Part shown: positions 6,557-11,111 of the stretch, in pieces
Position numbering within the stretch: the first letter of the stretch is position 1
Layout: every line of letters begins with the position of its first letter
NCBI GenBank assembly: GCA_030840615.1
Contig: JAVEEE010000398.1
Coordinates: 1 to 11,111, forward strand
DNA: 11,111 bases
Direction of reading: 5' to 3'
DNA from: Frankiaceae bacterium
Lineage (GTDB): Bacteria > Actinomycetota > Actinomycetes > JAFAQI01
Notes under the pieces: model-generated
Told to the model about the DNA's origin: nothing
Seen by the model: the letters and a program-made list of their open reading frames with translations, nothing else
Databases searched by the model: none
Program-made: the position numbers and the translations under genes

Positions 6557-7960
6557 TCACCGGCCTCTCGCCCCGGCGGGCACAGCGGCGAGCAGCGCTT
6601 CGGCGATGTGCCAGAACTGCAGCGAGTTCGACGCCTTCACCAGGACGACCTCGCCGCCCACGACCTCGTCCTGGACGCTACGGCGGGCAGCGTCAGCGTC
6701 GGCGACCGTCCTCACCCGACCCGCCCAGCCCGCGGTCGAACGCGCACCGGCGGCGATCGGCTCGGCGGCGGGGCCGACCGCGACGATCTCTTCGACGCCG
6801 GTGGCCGCGGCGTAAGCCCCGACCTCACGATGCAGCTCGGCCGACCCGTCGCCGAGCTCGCGCATCTCGCCGAGGACGGCCCAACGTCGGCGGCCGCCGG
6901 CCATGGCGGCCAGCGCGTCGAGCGCAGCCCGGACCGACTCGGGGTTGGCGTTGTAGGCGTCGTCGACGACGACGAGCCCGTCGTCGCGCCGGCGGACCGC
7001 CATCCGGTGCGCGCTGCGGATCTGCGCCTCGCCCAGGGCGGCCGCGACGGCCTCGAGATCGAGGCCGGCAGCGAGAGCGGCAGCAACAACGGCGGCCGCA
7101 TTGCGGGCCAGGTGCGCGCCATGATCCTGCAGCGCCACCGCGACGTCGCCCGGCCCGGCCACCAGCCGGAAGTGTGGCCTGGCCAGGTCGTCCAGTCGGA
7201 GGTCGACGACGCGGACATCAGCGTCGGCAGCCGTGCCGAAGGTGACGACACGCGCGTTGGTCCGGGTGCGCATCCCCAGCACAAGCGGGTCGTCAGCATT
7301 GAGAACAGCCACCCCGTCCGCCGGGAGCGCCTCGACGAGCTCGCCTTTGGCCGCGGCGACACCCGCCCGCGAGCCGAACTCGCCGAGATGCGCGGCGCCG
7401 ACGTTGAGCACCACGGCGATCGTCGGCCTCGCGATGCCGCACAGGTAGCGGATGTGACCCACCCCGCGAGCGCTGTATTCGCAGACCAGGTGGCAGGTCC
7501 GCTCGTCGATGCGCAGGACGGTGAGCGGAAGGCCGATCTCGTTGTTGAACGAGTTCTCCGGCGCCACCGTCGGACCCCGGTGCGCGAGCACCTGCGCGAG
7601 CAGATCCTTGGTTGACGTCTTGCCGACCGAACCCGTGATCCCGATGACGCGGCAGCCCGGCGCGGCGGCCAGCACGCCCGCCGCGAGCGACCCCAGCGCG
7701 CGTTGCGGGTCGTCCACCACGATCGCAGGGACGCCGACGTCGCGGGCCGCGAGAACAGCGACGGCACCGGCGGCGACCGCCGCCGCAGCGAAGTCATGAC
7801 CATCCGCGGTCTCACCCGGCAGGCAGACGAACAGCGAACCCGGCTCACACCGGCGCGAGTCGATGACGACCGTGCCGGTGACGCGCAGCTGCGGCGTAGC
7901 GGCACCTGCCAGCCTGCCACCGGTGCTCCGGCAGATGTCCTCGAGACCGAGCGCGATCAT
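6557..7960 (-). CDS. murF: MurF, UDP-MurNAc-tripeptide:D-Ala-D-Ala ligase
   Basis: Cytoplasmic ATP-dependent ligase that adds D-Ala-D-Ala to UDP-MurNAc-tripeptide, completing the pentapeptide used by MraY. At 467 residues it has the three Mur domains: an N-terminal substrate region with DSRRCEPGSLFVCLPG (34-49), a central ATPase domain with GITGSVGKTSTK (107-118), NSFNNEIGLPLTVL (136-149), NVGAAHLGEFGS (186-197) and probable carbamylated Lys205, and a C-terminal domain with DDAYNANP (333-340) and VLGEMRELG (362-370). The FNNEIG and DAYNANP motifs separate MurF from MurD and MurE. Near the C-terminus VLVKASNSLQF (439-449) has Asn445 where many MurF proteins show Arg after K-[GA]-S. The ATG at 7960 overlaps the murE TGA as ATGA, so the two are probably translationally coupled. 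Confidence 0.96.
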   Translation of the reverse strand: MIALGLEDICRSTGGRLAGAATPQLRVTGTVVIDSRRCEPGSLFVCLPGETADGHDFAAAAVAAGAVAVLAARDVGVPAIVVDDPQRALGSLAAGVLAAAPGCRVIGITGSVGKTSTKDLLAQVLAHRGPTVAPENSFNNEIGLPLTVLRIDERTCHLVCEYSARGVGHIRYLCGIARPTIAVVLNVGAAHLGEFGSRAGVAAAKGELVEALPADGVAVLNADDPLVLGMRTRTNARVVTFGTAADADVRVVDLRLDDLARPHFRLVAGPGDVAVALQDHGAHLARNAAAVVAAALAAGLDLEAVAAALGEAQIRSAHRMAVRRRDDGLVVVDDAYNANPESVRAALDALAAMAGGRRRWAVLGEMRELGDGSAELHREVGAYAAATGVEEIVAVGPAAEPIAAGARSTAGWAGRVRTVADADAARRSVQDEVVGGEVVLVKASNSLQFWHIAEALLAAVPAGARGR

Positions 7961-9498
7961 GCGACACCCACGGCGAAGCCCTTGGCCGCCAACAGATCAC
8001 GCACGACGAGCCGGTCGTCGAACGGCACCGTGCGACCGGCTTGTTCCTGTCCTTGCTCATGGCCCTTGCCGGCGATGACGACGACGTCACCACTGCGCGC
8101 CTCGGCCAGCGCACGATCGATCGCCACTCGCCGGTCTGGCTCGACGACGATGCGCGCCGCTGCGTCGGCCGAACGCACGCCCGCCTCCATGGCCGCAAGG
8201 ATCGCGAGCGGGTCCTCCGAGCGCGGGTTGTCGCTCGTCAGAATCGCGACGTCGGCTCCGGTGGCGAGGGCGGCGCCCATCAGGGGTCGCTTGCTGCGGT
8301 CGCGGTCGCCGCCGCACCCCAGCACCGCGACGACCCGTCCGCTGCCCGCAAGCGCACGGGCTTCGTCGAGCAGGAGCGCCACGGCCTGCGGTGTGTGGGC
8401 GTAGTCGACGAGCACCGCGTAAGGCTGGCCGCGGTCGACCCGCTCCATCCGTCCGGGGACGGAGGCGAGACCGGCGATGCCAGCGGCCACGGCCTCGGGC
8501 GGCATCCCCGCCTCGACGAGTCCGACGAACGCCAACGCGGCGTTGCGCAGGTTGAACCGGCCGGGCAGCGACACGTGCACCGGATGGCTCTCGCCCTGCG
8601 GCGAGACCAGCGTCAAGTCGCCGCCTTCCACCGACACGGACTCGTGCGTGCGCCGCCACGCGGTCATGCCGTCCGGTCCCGGTCCACCGACGGTCGTGAC
8701 CGGCACCTGCGCGTCCGCCGCCAGGCGACGACCCCAGCTGTCATCGACGTTCACCACGCCCCGTGCCGACATCGACGGCGTGAACAACATCGCTTTGGCG
8801 GCGTAATAGGACTCCATGTCGGGATGGAAGTCCAGATGGTCCTGCGAGAGGTTGGTGAACGCCGCCACCGCAAACCTGGTGCCGGTCACGCGGTCGAGTG
8901 CGAGCGCGTGGCTGGACACCTCCATCGCGACAGCGTCGACACCGCGCTCGCGCATCACCGCGAACAGCGCCTGGAGGTCGGTCGCCTCCGGTGTCGTGCG
9001 CTGGCTCGGGATGACTTCCCCGGCGATGTGCGTCTCGATGGTGCCGACGAGGCCGGTGGAGCGACCCGCCGCACGCAGCCCCGCGTCGATCAGGTAGGCC
9101 GTCGTCGTCTTCCCGTTGGTGCCGGTGACGCCGAGGACGAGCATGTCGCTGGACGGGTCGCCGTAGACCCATGCCGACGCCTCTCCGGTGACGGCCCGCG
9201 GGTCCGGGACCTCGACGACGGCCGCAACCCCCGCAGCGGTCGCGGCTTGGACCGAGGCCGGATCGGTGAGTACGACGGTCGCGCCGGCCGCCACCGCCTC
9301 AGCGACATGGACGATGCCGTGGGTGCGTTCACCGGCACGGGCGAGGTAGACGTCCTGCGGTCGCACGAGACGTGAGTCGTGGGTGATGCCGGCGACGCGG
9401 GCGTCAGCGGCACCGTGCAGGCGCGCACCGGGTATCCGCCCGAGCAGCCCCCCGATCTCCTGCTGGCGCACCCGGTGGGGCCGGAGCGACTCAACCAT
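7957..9498 (-). CDS. murE: MurE, UDP-MurNAc-dipeptide:meso-diaminopimelate ligase
   Basis: Cytoplasmic ATP-dependent ligase that adds the third residue of the stem peptide. The 513 residues show ITHDSRLVRPQDVYLA (38-53) in the UDP-binding domain, VTGTNGKTTT (124-133) as P-loop, TTPEATDLQ (168-176), MEVSSHAL (192-199), LSQDHLDFH (217-225), probable carbamylated Lys235, GRFN (313-316), DYAHTP (365-370), GCGGDRD (395-401), DNPRSEDP (423-430) and GKGHE (477-481). DNPR, with Arg426, is the signature of meso-diaminopimelate enzymes, whereas lysine enzymes usually differ there, so the wall is predicted to contain meso-DAP. The ATG at 9498 is the only ATG, GTG or TTG in this frame between it and the ftsI stop, 21 bases upstream; no strong Shine-Dalgarno is seen. 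The 3' end overlaps murF by four bases. Confidence 0.97.
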   Translation of the reverse strand: MVESLRPHRVRQQEIGGLLGRIPGARLHGAADARVAGITHDSRLVRPQDVYLARAGERTHGIVHVAEAVAAGATVVLTDPASVQAATAAGVAAVVEVPDPRAVTGEASAWVYGDPSSDMLVLGVTGTNGKTTTAYLIDAGLRAAGRSTGLVGTIETHIAGEVIPSQRTTPEATDLQALFAVMRERGVDAVAMEVSSHALALDRVTGTRFAVAAFTNLSQDHLDFHPDMESYYAAKAMLFTPSMSARGVVNVDDSWGRRLAADAQVPVTTVGGPGPDGMTAWRRTHESVSVEGGDLTLVSPQGESHPVHVSLPGRFNLRNAALAFVGLVEAGMPPEAVAAGIAGLASVPGRMERVDRGQPYAVLVDYAHTPQAVALLLDEARALAGSGRVVAVLGCGGDRDRSKRPLMGAALATGADVAILTSDNPRSEDPLAILAAMEAGVRSADAAARIVVEPDRRVAIDRALAEARSGDVVVIAGKGHEQGQEQAGRTVPFDDRLVVRDLLAAKGFAVGVA

Positions 9499-9519
9499 CG
9501 GCTTGCAGGCTACCGGTGA

Positions 9520-11111
9520 TCACCATGTGAGGCGGGCGACGGGCGGCTTGGTGCCGGTCGGCGGAATCTTCAACGTCTGCAAGGCGAAGCTCATCACGTT
9601 GTGGAAAACCGGCGCAGCGACCAAACCGCCGAAGTGGCCGGCCCGGGGATTCTGCAGGACGACCTCGACGAGGAGCTTCGGTGCGTCGGCGGGACCGAAG
9701 CCGACGAACGACGACGTGTAGCCGGAGCCGGCGTAGCCGCCGTGCCCGTTGGGCCGTTGCGCGGTCCCGGTCTTGCCGGCGATGCGGTATCCGGGGATGC
9801 GGGCGAGCGGCGCGGTCCCCTCGTTGCTGGTGACCGCCTCGAGCATGTCGCGCAGCTGACGAGCGACCTTGGCGTCGATGACCCGGTGTTGCTCGGGCGT
9901 GGGCGACGGGTGGAGATGGCCGTCCGGGTCGATGGTGCCGCCGACGAGGTTGGGAGTGACGCGTACGCCGCCGTTCGCGATCGTCGCGTAGACGCTCGCC
10001 ACTTGCAGCGCGGTGACGCCGACGCCCTGCCCGAACGCGACCGTGGGCAGGGTCGTGTTGGTCCAGTCGCCGAGGCGGGGCAGCAGACCCTGTCCGTCGC
10101 CCGGCAGCCCGACCCCGGTCTCGGATCCGAAGCCGTAGGCGCGCAGGTAGTGGTAGAGACGCGCGGCCCCGAGCTTGCGCGCCACCTCGATGGTTCCGAT
10201 GTTGCTCGACTTGGCCAGCACGCCGCTCAAGGTCAGCCGCTCGGTGCCGTGCACCTCCGCGTCGTGGAACGTCGTCCCGGCGTAATGCAGCACGGGCGGG
10301 ATCGTGAACGGCGAGGTCGGCCGGAACAAGCCCTCCTGCAGGGCGGCCGACATCGTGATGACCTTGTTGACGCTGCCGGGCTCGTAGACGTCACTCACCG
10401 CCGGGTCGCCGAAGGCGGACAGCGGGCTCGCCGAAGGGTTGTTGGGGTCGAAGCCGGGCGCTACGGCGAGGGCGAGCAACCGTCCGGTGGTGGGGTCCAT
10501 GACGATGACGGTGCCGCTGTCCGCGTGCACGGCCTTGACCTGCGCCGTGATCGCCTGCTGCGCCTTCCACTGGATGTCGCGCTGGATCGTCAGCTGCAGT
10601 CCGGTGCCGGGCTCGGCCGGACGCAGGATGTCGTGCCCGTCGGGGATCGGCGAACCCGACAACCCGGTCTCGAAGGTGCGCTCACCGTCGTGTCCAGCGA
10701 GCAGCTTCTGGAAGGAGTACTCGAGCCCGGCGAGGCCGGTGCCCTCCGCGTTGGCGAACCCGACGACGTTGGAGGCCAGCGTCCCCGCGGGGTAGATCCG
10801 GCGCGTCGCCGGGAGCACACCGATGCCGGGGAGCTCGAGCGCCAGGACCTTGACGGCGAGCTGAGGGGTGACGGCGCGAGACAGGTAGACGAACGACGTG
10901 TCCTGCTGCATCCGCTGTTGCAGAGTCGCTGCGTCGATGCCGAGCAGGGGCGCGAGCTGCTGGGACTCCGCCGCGGCGTCGGTCACCTTGTGCGGGTCGG
11001 CGTAGATGTCGCGCGCATCGACGGTCTCCGCGAGTGGTTGCCCGTCCCGATCGAGGATCTGCCCGCGCGGAGCGGACAGCGCGACGGTGTGCAGCCGCTG
11101 CTTCTGGGCCA
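9520..11111 (-). CDS. ftsI: FtsI, septal class B penicillin-binding protein (5' end off window)
   Basis: Septal DD-transpeptidase that cross-links glycan strands made by FtsW; the catalytic domain is extracytoplasmic. The 529 visible residues lack the N-terminal cytoplasmic tail and membrane anchor, probably about 50-70 residues beyond the right edge. The fragment opens with the linker and PBP-dimer start (APRGQILDRDGQPLAETV, about 13-30 of the visible part), continues through the dimerisation domain (RRIYPAGTLASNVVGF near 103-118), and ends in the transpeptidase domain: EPGSVNK (active Ser at visible residue 246, codon 10372-10374), the KSSN motif (300-303, SxN = SSN) and KTGTAQ (446-451). 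No PASTA repeats follow; it ends in PPVARLTW. Position upstream of murE identifies it as FtsI/PbpB instead of an elongation PBP2. A GTG at 10986 lies inside the dimerisation domain and is not the true start. Confidence 0.94.
   Translation of the reverse strand, partial: AQKQRLHTVALSAPRGQILDRDGQPLAETVDARDIYADPHKVTDAAAESQQLAPLLGIDAATLQQRMQQDTSFVYLSRAVTPQLAVKVLALELPGIGVLPATRRIYPAGTLASNVVGFANAEGTGLAGLEYSFQKLLAGHDGERTFETGLSGSPIPDGHDILRPAEPGTGLQLTIQRDIQWKAQQAITAQVKAVHADSGTVIVMDPTTGRLLALAVAPGFDPNNPSASPLSAFGDPAVSDVYEPGSVNKVITMSAALQEGLFRPTSPFTIPPVLHYAGTTFHDAEVHGTERLTLSGVLAKSSNIGTIEVARKLGAARLYHYLRAYGFGSETGVGLPGDGQGLLPRLGDWTNTTLPTVAFGQGVGVTALQVASVYATIANGGVRVTPNLVGGTIDPDGHLHPSPTPEQHRVIDAKVARQLRDMLEAVTSNEGTAPLARIPGYRIAGKTGTAQRPNGHGGYAGSGYTSSFVGFGPADAPKLLVEVVLQNPRAGHFGGLVAAPVFHNVMSFALQTLKIPPTGTKPPVARLTW

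Noticed and set aside
5062..7245. A 727-codon open frame on the plus strand opposite murD, mraY and murF.
   Set aside because: It runs antisense across three genes with full family motifs, its predicted protein is low-complexity and Arg/Asp/Pro-rich, and long empty antisense frames are expected at this GC content.
9499..9519. The 21-base gap between ftsI and murE as a promoter or terminator site.
   Set aside because: It is too short for a full promoter and contains no hairpin plus T-tract; read-through in one operon is more likely.
10984..10986. A GTG that could open a complete 488-codon ftsI.
   Set aside because: The frame stays open to the right edge and the upstream residues contain the class B PBP motif RGQILDRDG, so this codon is an internal Val.

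Overview
The window is a high-GC segment of an actinobacterial division and cell wall (dcw) cluster, read entirely on the minus strand. In transcription order, from the right edge to the left, it carries ftsI (5' end off the window), murE, murF, mraY, murD, ftsW and murG, followed by two genes that are not usual dcw members: a CBS-domain sugar-phosphate nucleotidyltransferase and a LegB-type NAD-dependent 4,6-dehydratase (3' end off the window). The GC-rich coding sequence, the gene order ftsI-murE-murF-mraY-murD-ftsW-murG and the style of the proteins point to Actinomycetota. The DNPR motif in MurE predicts meso-diaminopimelate in the wall peptide. I cannot place the organism more finely.

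Layout: 9520-11111 partial ftsI; 7957-9498 murE; 6557-7960 murF; 5482-6552 mraY; 5448-5495 a 16-bp tandem repeat at the mraY/murD junction; 4008-5453 murD; 2830-4011 ftsW; 1703-2830 murG; 657-1706 nucleotidyltransferase; 1-653 partial legB-like gene. Genes overlap by 1-4 bases or are separated by 3-28 bases, so there is no intergenic stretch of 300 bases, no room for an obvious internal promoter and no terminator that I can see. The plus strand holds only shadow frames of the real genes.

How the genes work together: MurE, MurD and MurF are the ATP-dependent ligases that build UDP-MurNAc-pentapeptide (MurC is not in the window). MraY moves phospho-MurNAc-pentapeptide to undecaprenyl phosphate (lipid I) and MurG adds GlcNAc (lipid II). 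The FtsW/FtsI pair polymerises and cross-links lipid II at the septum. The two distal genes look like the first steps of a nucleotide-sugar pathway of the legionaminic acid type (PtmE-like activation, LegB-like 4,6-dehydration). They occupy the place where murC, ftsQ or ftsZ would be expected and are translationally coupled to murG.

Most worth a second look: the nonulosonate-type cassette joined to murG, the triple 16-bp repeat creating two four-codon stop-start ORFs before murD, and a MurG lacking several residues normally seen in the family.
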